Positions 1 to 8,054 are shown, numbered from the stretch's first letter. The stretch: DNA of 18,331 bases from an uncultured Collinsella sp. (GCA_902478885.1 CABSMS010000039.1:1-18331), one strand, 5' to 3'. The notes: generated from the sequence alone by a model not told the origin. Numbers and translations: made by a program.

Positions 1-541
1 CGCGAGCCCCATCGAGATGTACGCCGTCGCGACGGACATGCTGTTTGGAACCGCTGCCTACCTGCCGGTCAAAAGCGCCGTACTTGACCTCGATGCCGTG
101 CGCGCCTCGACGTCGCTGCCGCTGGTGACGCCGCCGGTCGAGATTGACGGGCACAAATACGTCGACGGCGGCGTGGCCGATTCGGTCCCCATCGAGCATG
201 TGCTCGAGGAGGCGGGCTTTGACCGTGCGGTCGTCATCGTCACGCAGGACCGTTCGTATGAGAAAAAGCCCTACGAGTTTTTGCCGGCCGCGCGTGCCCG
301 CTATGCCGACTACCCCTATCTGCTCGAGGCTATCGAGACGCGCCACGACCGTTACAACATTCAGCGCATGCACCTGTGGAAGTATGAGCGCGAGGGCCGT
401 GCGTTGGTCGTCGCTCCGCAAAAGCCGGTCGAGGTCGGCCATGTTGAGCACGATCCGGCAAATCTTCTGGACCTGTATATCCAGGGCCGTCAGGAGGCAA
501 AGCGCCTGCTCGCGGAAATCCAAGAGTTCGTTGAGCGCTAG
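1..541 (+). CDS. Patatin-like phospholipase, C-terminal part (5' truncated by window edge)
   Basis: The frame is open from the first complete codon at base 2 to a TAG at 539-541, so the start lies outside the window and the ATG at 17 is probably internal. The visible part matches the second half of bacterial patatin domains. It has an ATD segment, an 'ASTSLPLVTPPVEI' stretch, and then the YVDGG motif, whose Asp (codon 164-166) is the second member of the Ser-Asp catalytic dyad. The GxSxG nucleophile elbow would be upstream and is not visible. A charged helical tail follows (about 120 residues, ending in QEFVER). Patatin-family proteins are serine acyl hydrolases acting on membrane lipids; the substrate here cannot be told. 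No membrane segment is seen in the visible part. No obvious terminator follows before the rplM promoter. Confidence 0.85.
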   Translation, partial: ASPIEMYAVATDMLFGTAAYLPVKSAVLDLDAVRASTSLPLVTPPVEIDGHKYVDGGVADSVPIEHVLEEAGFDRAVVIVTQDRSYEKKPYEFLPAARARYADYPYLLEAIETRHDRYNIQRMHLWKYEREGRALVVAPQKPVEVGHVEHDPANLLDLYIQGRQEAKRLLAEIQEFVER

Positions 542-640
542 CGACGGCGAACCCTCAAAAAATGACAACAGCTAAAGAGCTGGAAAATCACGGCTCGTGG
601 ATGACATGTGCAGAAACTCTGGTCGGAGCCAAAATACCTG

Positions 641-668
641 TTGACTCGTACGGCGAGCGGGGTAATAT
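641..668 (+). promoter_or_regulatory. Promoter of the rplM-rpsI operon
   Basis: A TTGACT -35 box (641-646) and a TAATAT -10 box (663-668) are separated by 16 bp, a near-consensus vegetative sigma-70 promoter. It sits about 65 bp upstream of the rplM GTG start, giving a leader of roughly 60 nt. The leader contains a small CAGAG/CTCTG inverted repeat (683-687 and 698-702) and the GGAGG ribosome binding site at 723-727. The strength fits a ribosomal-protein operon. Confidence 0.75.
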
Positions 669-734
669 GGACGGGTTACTTGCAGAGCCCCGTGAATCTC
701 TGTAACAACACGTACTGTACATGGAGGAGTCTAA

Positions 735-1178
735 GTGATTTCGAAATCGACTCACTACGCCAAGCAGGGCGAGGTCCAGCGCAACTGGGTTCTCGTCGAC
801 GCCGATGGTGCTGTCCTGGGCCGTCTTGCCACCCAGATCGCAATGATCCTGCGCGGTAAGAACAAGCCCCAGTTCACGCCCAACAGCGACTGCGGCGACT
901 TCGTTGTCGTCATCAACGCCGATAAGGTCCAGCTTACCGGTAACAAGGCCGACACGAAGACCTATTATCGCCACAGCGGCTACAACGGCGGCCTCAAGGC
1001 TGAGAGCTTCCGCCAGGCTATGGAGAAGCACCCGGAGAAGGTCATCGAGCGCGCCGTTCGCGGCATGCTGCCCAAGACCACCCTCGGCCGTGCCCAGATG
1101 ACCAAGCTTAAGGTCTACGCTGGTGCCGAGCATCCGCATGCTGCCCAGAACCCCACGAAGATTGAGCTGGAGGCTTAA
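735..1178 (+). CDS. rplM: 50S ribosomal protein L13
   Basis: This is a 147-residue protein, the usual size for bacterial uL13. Recognisable blocks are 'RNWVLVDADGAVLGRLATQIA' near the N-terminus, 'GDFVVVINADKVQLTG', 'KTYYRHSGYNGGLK' and 'AVRGMLPKTTLGR'. It is a primary 23S rRNA-binding protein of the large subunit, needed early in 50S assembly. The start is GTG, supported by GGAGG at 723-727 about 7 nt upstream and by alignment with the family's N-terminus. No in-frame ATG fits better. It is co-transcribed with rpsI, two bases downstream, from the promoter at 641-668. The L13-S9 pairing is a conserved bacterial operon. Confidence 0.97.
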   Translation: MISKSTHYAKQGEVQRNWVLVDADGAVLGRLATQIAMILRGKNKPQFTPNSDCGDFVVVINADKVQLTGNKADTKTYYRHSGYNGGLKAESFRQAMEKHPEKVIERAVRGMLPKTTLGRAQMTKLKVYAGAEHPHAAQNPTKIELEA

Positions 1179-1180
1179 AG

Positions 1181-1576
<396 letters not shown>

Positions 1577-1607
1577 GGTTTTATCTCCTTTCGAGATACA
1601 ATGTACA

Positions 1608-1650
1608 AGCGGGGCCTGCCGATTCCTCGGCGGGTCCCGCTTTTCTTTTT
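1608..1650 (+). terminator. Intrinsic terminator of rplM-rpsI
   Basis: A 15-bp GC-rich stem (1608-1622 with 1627-1641, interrupted only by G-T wobbles) closes a 4-nt loop and is followed by a T-rich tract (1641-1650). It is placed 31 nt after the rpsI stop. Confidence 0.93.
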
Positions 1651-1699
1651 CGACTAGGGTGGGCGGTTGCATATCGCCTGCTAGGGAAGGAGCGATCCT

Positions 1700-3037
1700 A
1701 TGCCCCAGAACATCTTCGGTACCGACGGCGTCCGTGGCGTCGCCAACGCCGATCTTTCGTGCGACCTCGCGTTTCGTCTGGGCCGCGCGGCGACCAAGTT
1801 TCTTGGTCCGGACATCTGCATCGGCCGTGACACGCGCCTTTCGGGCACCATGCTCGAGAGTGCTCTGACCGCCGGCATTATGGCCGAGGGCGGCCGCCCG
1901 CATTGCTGCGGCGTTATCCCCACGCCCGCCGTGGCGCTGCTCACTGTTCAGAACGAGCTCGATGGCGGCATCGTCATCTCCGCTTCGCACAATCCGCCGG
2001 AGTTCAACGGCATCAAGTTCTTTAGCCGCAAGGGCATGAAGCTTCCCGACGCGGTCGAGGAAGAGATCAGCGCCTGGGTTATGTCCGAGGAGGCCATGGC
2101 TGCCGATACGCTGCCGACCGGCGCCGGCGTGGGCCACATCATCAAGATGAAGGACGCCCGCAAGGCATACGTTGACCACGCCATCGATACGCTTGATGGC
2201 CTGAGGCTCGACGGCCTGGTCGTTGCCGTCGACTGCGGCCACGGTGCTTCTTGCCAGACTACGCCCACCGCGCTGCAGCGCCTGGGTGCCACGGTCCATG
2301 CCATCAACACCGATTACTGCGGCACCGACATTAACGTTGAGTGCGGCTCTACGCACCTCGAGCCCCTGCGCGAGCTCGTGCTGCGCACCCATGCTGACAT
2401 CGGTCTGGCCCACGACGGCGACGCCGACCGTGTGCTGTTCGTGGACAGCGAGGGCAATGAGATCGACGGTGACTACATCCTGGCTATCTGCGGTTCTGAC
2501 CTCGCCGCTCGCGGCAAGCTCGCCAACTCCGAAATCGTCTCGACCGTCATGTGCAACCTGGGCTTCTCCATCGCTATGAAGGAGCAGGGCTTCGAGATGG
2601 TTCAGACCGCCGTGGGTGACCGCTACGTTCTGGAGCGCATGCTCGCGGACGGCGCCGTCATCGGCGGCGAACAGTCCGGCCACATCATCTTCCTGGAGCA
2701 CAACACCACCGGTGACGGCCTGGTGACGGCTCTGCAGCTGCTGGCCGTGCTCAAGCGCACCGGTCGTACCCTCACCGATCTTGCCGGCATCATGAAGAAG
2801 TACCCGCAGGTACTCGTCAACGTGCATTCCGACAACAAGGCCGGTCTGGACGATTGCCAGCCCATCTGGGATGCCGTCGCTGCTGCCGAGAAGGAGCTTG
2901 ACGGCCGCGGCCGCATTCTGGTGCGCCCGAGCGGTACCGAGCCGCTGGTCCGCGTGATGGCCGAGGCCGAGACGCACGAGCTGACCCAGCGCGTTGTTGA
3001 CGACATCGTCGAGGTTGTCAAGCGCGAACTTCCCTAA
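1700..3037 (+). CDS. glmM: Phosphoglucosamine mutase
   Basis: This 445-residue protein is full length for GlmM, which converts glucosamine-6-phosphate to glucosamine-1-phosphate on the way to UDP-GlcNAc and peptidoglycan. The sequence shows the N-terminal FGTDGVRG, the catalytic phosphoserine loop ISASHNP (Ser96), the Mg-binding loop DGDADR (239-244), the sugar-binding loop GGEQSGH (322-328) and the phosphate-binding loop RPSGTEPLVRV (409-419). The SASHNP/GEQSGH combination separates GlmM from phosphomannomutases. The start ATG has GGAAGGAG at 1684-1691. No terminator follows before crr, 71 bp downstream, so partial read-through is likely. GlmM draws on the same glucosamine-6-phosphate pool that NagB, two genes on, degrades. 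Confidence 0.96.
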   Translation: MPQNIFGTDGVRGVANADLSCDLAFRLGRAATKFLGPDICIGRDTRLSGTMLESALTAGIMAEGGRPHCCGVIPTPAVALLTVQNELDGGIVISASHNPPEFNGIKFFSRKGMKLPDAVEEEISAWVMSEEAMAADTLPTGAGVGHIIKMKDARKAYVDHAIDTLDGLRLDGLVVAVDCGHGASCQTTPTALQRLGATVHAINTDYCGTDINVECGSTHLEPLRELVLRTHADIGLAHDGDADRVLFVDSEGNEIDGDYILAICGSDLAARGKLANSEIVSTVMCNLGFSIAMKEQGFEMVQTAVGDRYVLERMLADGAVIGGEQSGHIIFLEHNTTGDGLVTALQLLAVLKRTGRTLTDLAGIMKKYPQVLVNVHSDNKAGLDDCQPIWDAVAAAEKELDGRGRILVRPSGTEPLVRVMAEAETHELTQRVVDDIVEVVKRELP

Positions 3038-3108
3038 TGGTCAAAAACCGTTGCCAAGTGGTAAACTGTTAAGGTTATTTTGATTGATTGGTATGTCCGA
3101 GGGGGAGC

Positions 3109-3606
3109 ATGTTCACTAAAGTCCTAAGGTCTTTTGGTATGCGTGGTCGAGTCCTTACGCTGGATGCTCCCATCTCGGGCGACGTCATTCCGCTCTCCGA
3201 GGTAAACGACCAGACGTTTGCCACCGGCCTTTTGGGCCAGGGCGTGGCGATTCAGCCCACCGGAACGCGTGTGATTGCACCGGCTGATGCCAAGGTCGAG
3301 GCTATTTTTCCCACGGGACACGCCGTAGCGCTTAACACGGTCGATGGCTTGGACGTGCTCATCCACGTTGGTTTGGACACTGTTCAGCTCGAGGGCAAGC
3401 ACTTTACCGTGCATGCGCAAGTGGGTGACATCGTCCATAAGGGCGATGTACTCATTGAGTTCGATCGCGAGGCAATTGCTGCCGAGGGCTACGATGTGAC
3501 GGTTCCCATCTTGGTGTGCAACTCCGTTGAGTTCTCGAGCATCAAGGGCTCCGTTGGCGTGCATGTCGAAGAGATGGACCAACTCATCGTTGCTCGCGAG
3601 CGCTAG
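3109..3606 (+). CDS. crr: PTS glucose-family EIIA component, stand-alone (crr-like)
   Basis: This 165-residue cytosolic protein matches EIIA-Glc in length and motifs. It has the 'APISGDVIPLSEV' start, a 'GVAIQPTGTRVIAPADAKV' strand region, His71 in TGHAVAL and the phosphorylatable His86 in LIHVGLDTVQL. These correspond to His75 and His90 of the E. coli protein, and VGDIVHKGDVLIEFD follows. It passes phosphate from HPr to a EIIBC sugar permease. No EIIBC, HPr or EI gene is in the window, so it must serve permeases encoded elsewhere. The neighbours glmM and nagB suggest an amino-sugar link (inference). I chose ATG 3109, preceded by GAGGGGGAG at 3099-3107 with tight spacing. A TTG at 3088 and an ATG at 3139 are alternatives. 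Whether it also has a regulatory role like E. coli Crr is unknown. Confidence 0.88.
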   Translation: MFTKVLRSFGMRGRVLTLDAPISGDVIPLSEVNDQTFATGLLGQGVAIQPTGTRVIAPADAKVEAIFPTGHAVALNTVDGLDVLIHVGLDTVQLEGKHFTVHAQVGDIVHKGDVLIEFDREAIAAEGYDVTVPILVCNSVEFSSIKGSVGVHVEEMDQLIVARER

Positions 3607-3628
3607 CAAGTGCACGTGGCCATTAGCC

Positions 3629-3634
3629 TACAAT
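3629..3634 (+). promoter_or_regulatory. Candidate -10 box for nagB transcription
   Basis: TACAAT is a 5-of-6 match to the -10 consensus, located 23 nt after the crr stop. No good -35 hexamer is seen 16-18 bp upstream, so the promoter is either activator-dependent or weak. If used, transcription would begin near 3641, just before the first hairpin of the nagB leader. Confidence 0.4.
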
Positions 3635-3640
3635 TCAAAC

Positions 3641-3880
3641 ACGTTTACGGAGGGCGCCCTTGAAAGAGGACGCCCTCCGTGGCAAGATGGGAAACGTCCG
3701 AGGCTAAACAGCTTTGGGTCACCGTGGACGGGCAGGGGCCTCGACGCGGTTAGACACGAGACACATACATTACGCGACCTCGCCCTGGTGGCCGCACACG
3801 TTGGTTGCGGCCGACGCGGGCCGCGGGCAAGTGCTTGTAAGGGAGCCTTGCCTCTCTTGTACGAGAAAGGACGCGTAATG
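3641..3880 (+). promoter_or_regulatory. Structured nagB 5' leader with a helix that can mask the ribosome binding site
   Basis: This roughly 240-nt gap has no plausible coding frame but dense complementarity. (1) A perfect 10-bp stem pairs 3647-3656 with 3671-3680, with no T-tract, so it is not a terminator. (2) CGAGGC (3699-3704) can pair with GCCTCG (3738-3743), in competition with CGTCC (3695-3699) and GGACG (3726-3730). (3) GGCCGCA (3790-3796) pairs with TGCGGCC (3806-3812), and the latter can instead pair with 3819-3824. (4) AAGGGAG (3839-3845) pairs with CTCTCTT (3852-3858), one wobble. (5) CATTACGCGACCT (3768-3780) pairs with AGGACGCGTAATG (3868-3880) at 12 of 13 positions, covering both the Shine-Dalgarno core and the nagB ATG. 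I see no match to the glmS ribozyme or other riboswitch classes I know. Regulatory function is inferred. Confidence 0.6.
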
Positions 3881-4606
3881 AAGATCATTAAAGCTAAAGA
3901 CTACGAGGATATGAGCCGCAAGGCCGCCAATATCATCTCGGCCCAGGTTATCCTCAAGCCCGACTGTGTACTGGGCCTTGCCACCGGCTCCACTCCGATC
4001 GGTGCCTACAAGCAGCTCGCTGCTTGGTACGAGAAGGGCGACGTCGACTTTGCCGAGGTCAGCACCTACAACCTGGACGAGTATCGCGGCCTTTCGCACG
4101 ACGATCCCCAGAGCTATCACTACTTCATGCGTGAGAACTTCTTCGATCACATCAACATCGACCTGAACAACACGCATGTGCCCGACGGTTCCAACCCCGA
4201 CGCTGCCGCTGCCTGCTCTGAGTACGACAAGATCGTCGCCGAGGCCGGTTACCCGGATCTGCAGCTGCTCGGCATTGGCAACAACGGCCACATCGGCTTC
4301 AACGAGCCCGATGACCACTTCTCCAAGGGCACGCACTGCGTCGACCTCACCGAGAGCACCATTCAGGCCAACAGCCGCCTGTTCGACAGCATCGATGATG
4401 TTCCCCGTCAGGCCTACACCATGGGCACTCAGACCATCATGTATGCCCGCATGATCCTGGTTGTCGCCAATGGCGAGGCCAAGGCTCAGGCCGTGCATGA
4501 CATGTGCTATGGTCCGGTTACGCCCGAGTGCCCGGCTTCGATCCTGCAGCTGCACACCAACTGCGTTGTCGTTGCCGACGAGGCCGCCCTTTCGCTCTGC
4601 GAGTAG
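3878..4606 (+). CDS. nagB: Glucosamine-6-phosphate deaminase
   Basis: This 242-residue protein, the usual NagB length for Gram-positive-type enzymes, converts glucosamine-6-phosphate to fructose-6-phosphate and ammonia. Visible motifs are the phosphate-binding LATGSTP (34-40), the catalytic NLDEYRGL (Asp67, Glu68) and GIGNNGHIGFNEP (132-144, with His138 and Glu143). The Asn in GNNGH occupies the position of E. coli Asp141; Asn here is common in Gram-positive NagB proteins. ATG 3878 is chosen for the family N-terminus MKIIKAKDY and for GAAAGGA just upstream. The frame stays open upstream to about 3527, but that part overlaps crr and has no homology. No nagA is adjacent. Ammonia released here links to the glutamine synthetase further on only in a general metabolic sense. 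Confidence 0.96.
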   Translation: MKIIKAKDYEDMSRKAANIISAQVILKPDCVLGLATGSTPIGAYKQLAAWYEKGDVDFAEVSTYNLDEYRGLSHDDPQSYHYFMRENFFDHINIDLNNTHVPDGSNPDAAAACSEYDKIVAEAGYPDLQLLGIGNNGHIGFNEPDDHFSKGTHCVDLTESTIQANSRLFDSIDDVPRQAYTMGTQTIMYARMILVVANGEAKAQAVHDMCYGPVTPECPASILQLHTNCVVVADEAALSLCE

Positions 4607-4639
4607 CGCGAATCCTGCAGCTCGACATAGCCTTGCCTG

Positions 4640-4666
4640 AGGCCTCCGCTTTGCGGGGGCCTTTTT
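4640..4666 (+). terminator. Intrinsic terminator of nagB
   Basis: A 10-bp stem (AGGCCTCCGC 4640-4649 with GCGGGGGCCT 4653-4662, one G-T wobble) has a TTT loop and a T5 tract to 4666, 34 nt after the nagB stop. Confidence 0.93.
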
Positions 4667-4690
4667 GCTATCCCTTTCCGCCCATTTGAC

Positions 4691-4704
4691 CAAAAACTTG
4701 CCGC
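4691..4704 (+). repeat. 14-bp direct repeat, copy 1 (CAAAAACTTGCCGC)
   Basis: Identical to the copy at 4937-4950. In this copy the flank makes a near-palindrome, CTTGC-C-GCAAG (4698-4708), as expected for an operator half-site pair. It could be a binding site for the adjacent regulator (inference). Confidence 0.5.
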
Positions 4705-4936
4705 AAGCTTGACGAATGCCGGATGTCCAACAGCTTGATTCATTCCATACCAGATTCTATGCAAAAATGCCACTAGAAGGTCGTAGACGGTAGCGGGTGC
4801 TAGGCGAGTTGAATGACATGGCTGAACCTTGTTCATCTGCGTTACACTGCCGCTTAGATGGGACAAGCTGACAAGCTCATTTACCTGCTTAAAGACCGAT
4901 TAGTCGGGGGATTAATAACAATCGGCCCTCGCTGTA

Positions 4937-4950
4937 CAAAAACTTGCCGC
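4937..4950 (+). repeat. 14-bp direct repeat, copy 2 (CAAAAACTTGCCGC)
   Basis: Exact copy of 4691-4704, 246 bp downstream and 105 bp upstream of the regulator start. It is followed by TTGCG rather than AAGCTTG, so only the 14-bp core is shared. Confidence 0.5.
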
Positions 4951-5054
4951 TTGCGTACCAAAAGACAACCTAAAACACAAGGTCGCTCTATTCATAGCGC
5001 GGCTTGTATGGTCTTGCGGCTACAGTGTCCATACGGTCGAGTTGAGGAGCGGGC

Positions 5055-8054
5055 ATGGTAAACGATTTGAGCGGTATGGACGACCTCGAGCTGATGCCGC
5101 TGGGCGGAGGCTATATGGTGCGACGCGAACGCTTGATGAACGAGCTTATCGCCAAGGGCCGAAAGGCCGGCATCGTGGTTCTTTATGCGCCCGACGGGTT
5201 TGGGAAGACCTCGGTGCTGCTGCAGTACACCCATGAGGTTAAATGCGACCCGACGCGAGGCCCCGTGCGGATTATCGAGGCCGATCGCGCCATTGGGCGC
5301 GAGGTGTTTATGCAGCTCGAGGTGGTTACCGAAGAACTCAAAGACAAACCGCACTCCCTTATCGCGATTGATAATGTGCCAAACCTCGATCAGCACGATA
5401 CCGAAGACCTCATCGACAGGATTCGCGGCCTGCGCGCTATGGGGATAGGGGTCTTTATCTCCTGCCATCCTTCAAATCGTCAGCTGATTCATGGGCTGGG
5501 CGATTCGGTTAAGATCAATGCGCAGATGCTCAAGGTGCATGCCTATGAGTATTCGGCGTGGGCATCGGCGTTTTCGATCAGCACATCGCTCGACTTTTAT
5601 CAGCTCACGCAGGGCGTGCCCGAGCTCGTTTCGGCATTGCAGACGGGTCTGTATGGCCAAGGCGACGTAGCCGGTCTGCTCGAAAACGAGATTGTCAACG
5701 TATATGGCGCGGCACTTGTCGATCTGGCTTCGCTCGACAATAATGCGCTGTTTTGCGTGGCATGCCTCATGGTTTTGATGGGCGAGGGCAATATCTCAGA
5801 ACTCGAGGCTTGCGGGGTGAGGCTGTCGATGGTCGACCAGTCCTACTTTGTACGCGACTACCCGATCTTTGGCTTGGATCCCGCCGAGCGGAGTTTTACG
5901 TGTCTGGGCACGGAGGATAACGGACGCTTGCGTTTGCGTAAGTTGGTGGCCGAGGTTCGCCCCGAACTTGTTCCGAGGGCGGCCCGGATTTTGCTTAAGG
6001 CGGGCCGATGCGATGCGGCGATGGGCCTGGCGGACGCCTTTTTGGACCGTAGAGCGGTCCTTGAACTTGCTGGGCAGTATGGGGTCGATCTTGCTCTGAC
6101 GGGGCACGGGGCCGATATCTGCCGAGCAGCGCTGGGCACGATCGATGCCGACGATCCGGCTCCAGAGCCAACGCCCGCCGAGGCGCTTGGCGTATATCTG
6201 GCAGCGGTCAGCGTGTCCAATACAAAGCTTGCTCGCTATATGGCATCGGTCATCGAGCGCGGGAGCGAACGGGCGGCCTGCGAAATAGACCCTGTTTCAT
6301 GGAGTGTGGCCCAGACACTGACGGCTGTTTGCTATGGGGACAACGGGCTTGGGCTTCCTACGAACCTGGCCGTGCCAGAAATCGAGACATCCCATACCGC
6401 ACTCGATATGTTGTCTGCGCATATCGAGGTCAAGCGCTGCCTGACCGAGCGGGGAAATGACGGCGGTGTTCTACAACAGCTCAAAACGAGCAAGGCCTAC
6501 GACTGCGAGCTCGACATCGCGGGGATTGTTATACGGGCCGATAGCATGCTGGTGGAGCTCTTTGACGGGTCGTTTGCGGGAACCGACGCGCGCGACGACG
6601 AGATGACGGTGGTGCGGGAGGCGCTCGACGTACGTGGGCTTAAGGCGATGGCTATCTGGGTGCGTATGGTGTTGGCGGCACGGCGGCTCCTTTCCGGCTT
6701 GCCGGTAACCGACGACGCGGCGTTCAACGAGCTCGATCGTTTTGCCGTGCGCATGCGCGACAACCAGATTCAGCTGTTTGGCCTGTTGCTAGAAGGTTGG
6801 CAGTCGCTGGCAGAGGGACGGCCGGTTAATGCAAAGTTCCGTGCGGTCCAAGTGCTCAAACTTGCCGAGGAGTCGATTGCGTACATGCGCGATAACGCAT
6901 TGCTGCTGGAGCGCGCGGCATATCTGCGTAACACCTCGATGGTTTCGGTGCGCGAGGAAGCGGAGCTACTCGATATAAGCCAGACGCAGGTTGGTGGCGC
7001 AGAAGCCTGGATGGTGGCGCTGCATTTGGCCTGTGCGGGCCGAGACAGCGACCTTGCGGCCTGGATGTCCATGAATCGCGCGGGGATTCTGGAACCGTCG
7101 TATCGGCTCTTTGCGCGCCTTGCCATGCATTGTCTGGGCGAGCCAGCGACCAGGATTCGCAAGAAGCTTCCCGTGCGCGAGCTATCGCGGTATTCGCTGC
7201 GCGATGATCTGGAAGGGGAGGGTGAGCGCTTATTTCAGGCCGGCGAGGTTGAAGCCGTTGATACCATCGACCATATTGAGATTCGCATGTTTGGTGCGTT
7301 TCGCGCCGAGCGCGACGGGTTTCCCATCACGGACAAAATGTGGCGCCGCAAGAAGGCGGCGACACTTGCCGAGCGGCTTGCGTTGGGCATGGATGCGCTC
7401 GTCGATCGCGAGACGCTGGCCATGGAGCTGTGGCCCCATGCCGAGTTCAATAGCGCCCGCAATAACCTGTACTCGACGATATCGCGCTTGCGGTCGGCTT
7501 TGGGACCGACGCCGGATGGCAAGTCGTGTGTGCTCATCCAAAATGAATGCATCGGACTCAACGGCGACTACGTCAAGACCGATGTACGGCTGTTTGACCA
7601 GATAAGTCGCGAGGTTTTGGGAAATCGCACGGGTGCACGCGGGCCCCATTTAGTTGAGCTGTGCCTTAAGATTGAGCAGCTTTATGCCGGACCGCTGTAT
7701 GTTCCCAATGGCTGTAATCCCACCTACTTTTTGCGTATGCGACGCATTATGCAGTCAAAGTACATCGATTGCATGATTAAGGGAGCAAATGCCGCTCTAG
7801 AAGAAAACGATCTGCAGTCGGCGATTTGGCTGGCGGAGTCGGGGCTTCGGCAGGAAACGGCGCGCGAGGATATGGTGCGCTGCGCCATGCGCGTCTACAG
7901 TGCGGCGGGGCGGCGGCGCGATATCGTCGAGCTGTACAGCGGGCATATGCACCATCTGAGGGAGCAGGTCAATGGCGTGCCCGAGCCCGAGACGCGGCGT
8001 CTATACGAGCGCTTGGTGGAGGGACGGCTCAATCGCGTGCTTGTCGAGCGATAA
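5055..8054 (+). CDS. Large STAND-type transcriptional regulator with SARP/BTAD C-terminus
   Basis: This 999-residue protein has three visible parts. The N-terminal 300 residues carry a Walker A loop APDGFGKTS (45-53, Lys51) and a Walker B-like LIAIDN (102-107), as in MalT/LuxR-type STAND ATPases. Residues about 300-735 are helical and repeat-like without a clear family. Residues about 740-840 form an OmpR/SARP-type winged helix ('IEIRMFGAFRAERDG', then WRRKKAA, then LWPHAEFNSARNNLYSTISRLR as the recognition-helix region). A bacterial transcriptional activation (BTAD) domain runs from about 841 to 995. It is probably a ligand- and ATP-gated activator that binds DNA through the SARP domain; ligand and targets are unknown. 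ATG 5055 has GAGGAG at 5044-5049. Codon use is less biased than in the ribosomal and metabolic genes nearby, consistent with low expression. It stands alone after a long upstream region. Confidence 0.85.
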   Translation: MVNDLSGMDDLELMPLGGGYMVRRERLMNELIAKGRKAGIVVLYAPDGFGKTSVLLQYTHEVKCDPTRGPVRIIEADRAIGREVFMQLEVVTEELKDKPHSLIAIDNVPNLDQHDTEDLIDRIRGLRAMGIGVFISCHPSNRQLIHGLGDSVKINAQMLKVHAYEYSAWASAFSISTSLDFYQLTQGVPELVSALQTGLYGQGDVAGLLENEIVNVYGAALVDLASLDNNALFCVACLMVLMGEGNISELEACGVRLSMVDQSYFVRDYPIFGLDPAERSFTCLGTEDNGRLRLRKLVAEVRPELVPRAARILLKAGRCDAAMGLADAFLDRRAVLELAGQYGVDLALTGHGADICRAALGTIDADDPAPEPTPAEALGVYLAAVSVSNTKLARYMASVIERGSERAACEIDPVSWSVAQTLTAVCYGDNGLGLPTNLAVPEIETSHTALDMLSAHIEVKRCLTERGNDGGVLQQLKTSKAYDCELDIAGIVIRADSMLVELFDGSFAGTDARDDEMTVVREALDVRGLKAMAIWVRMVLAARRLLSGLPVTDDAAFNELDRFAVRMRDNQIQLFGLLLEGWQSLAEGRPVNAKFRAVQVLKLAEESIAYMRDNALLLERAAYLRNTSMVSVREEAELLDISQTQVGGAEAWMVALHLACAGRDSDLAAWMSMNRAGILEPSYRLFARLAMHCLGEPATRIRKKLPVRELSRYSLRDDLEGEGERLFQAGEVEAVDTIDHIEIRMFGAFRAERDGFPITDKMWRRKKAATLAERLALGMDALVDRETLAMELWPHAEFNSARNNLYSTISRLRSALGPTPDGKSCVLIQNECIGLNGDYVKTDVRLFDQISREVLGNRTGARGPHLVELCLKIEQLYAGPLYVPNGCNPTYFLRMRRIMQSKYIDCMIKGANAALEENDLQSAIWLAESGLRQETAREDMVRCAMRVYSAAGRRRDIVELYSGHMHHLREQVNGVPEPETRRLYERLVEGRLNRVLVER

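Larger units (their letters stand above)
4667..5054 (+). other. Long intergenic/regulatory region upstream of the STAND-SARP regulator
   Basis: These 388 bp have lower GC than their surroundings and no convincing gene. They hold two identical 14-mers (annotated separately), a CCGATT/AATCGG inverted repeat (4896-4901 and 4920-4925) and a GTATGG/CCATAC inverted repeat (5006-5011 and 5029-5034) ending 20 bp before the regulator start. A possible weak promoter is TTGATT (4735-4740), 17 bp, TATGCA (4758-4763). The 67-codon frame starting at 4858 overlaps the next gene and lacks a ribosome binding site, so I do not call it. Confidence 0.5.

Noticed and set aside
3527..3877. N-terminal extension of nagB by 117 codons
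   Set aside because: The frame is open but overlaps crr, has no homology to NagB and would translate the structured leader; the ATG at 3878 has a Shine-Dalgarno site and the family start.
3641..3880. glmS ribozyme, RNase P RNA, 6S RNA, tmRNA, or TPP/cobalamin/FMN riboswitch in the nagB leader
   Set aside because: I looked for the core conserved motifs of each by eye and found none; the leader is left unclassified.
4858..5061. 67-codon open frame upstream of the regulator
   Set aside because: No ribosome binding site, overlaps the regulator start, and low-complexity basic sequence without a family.
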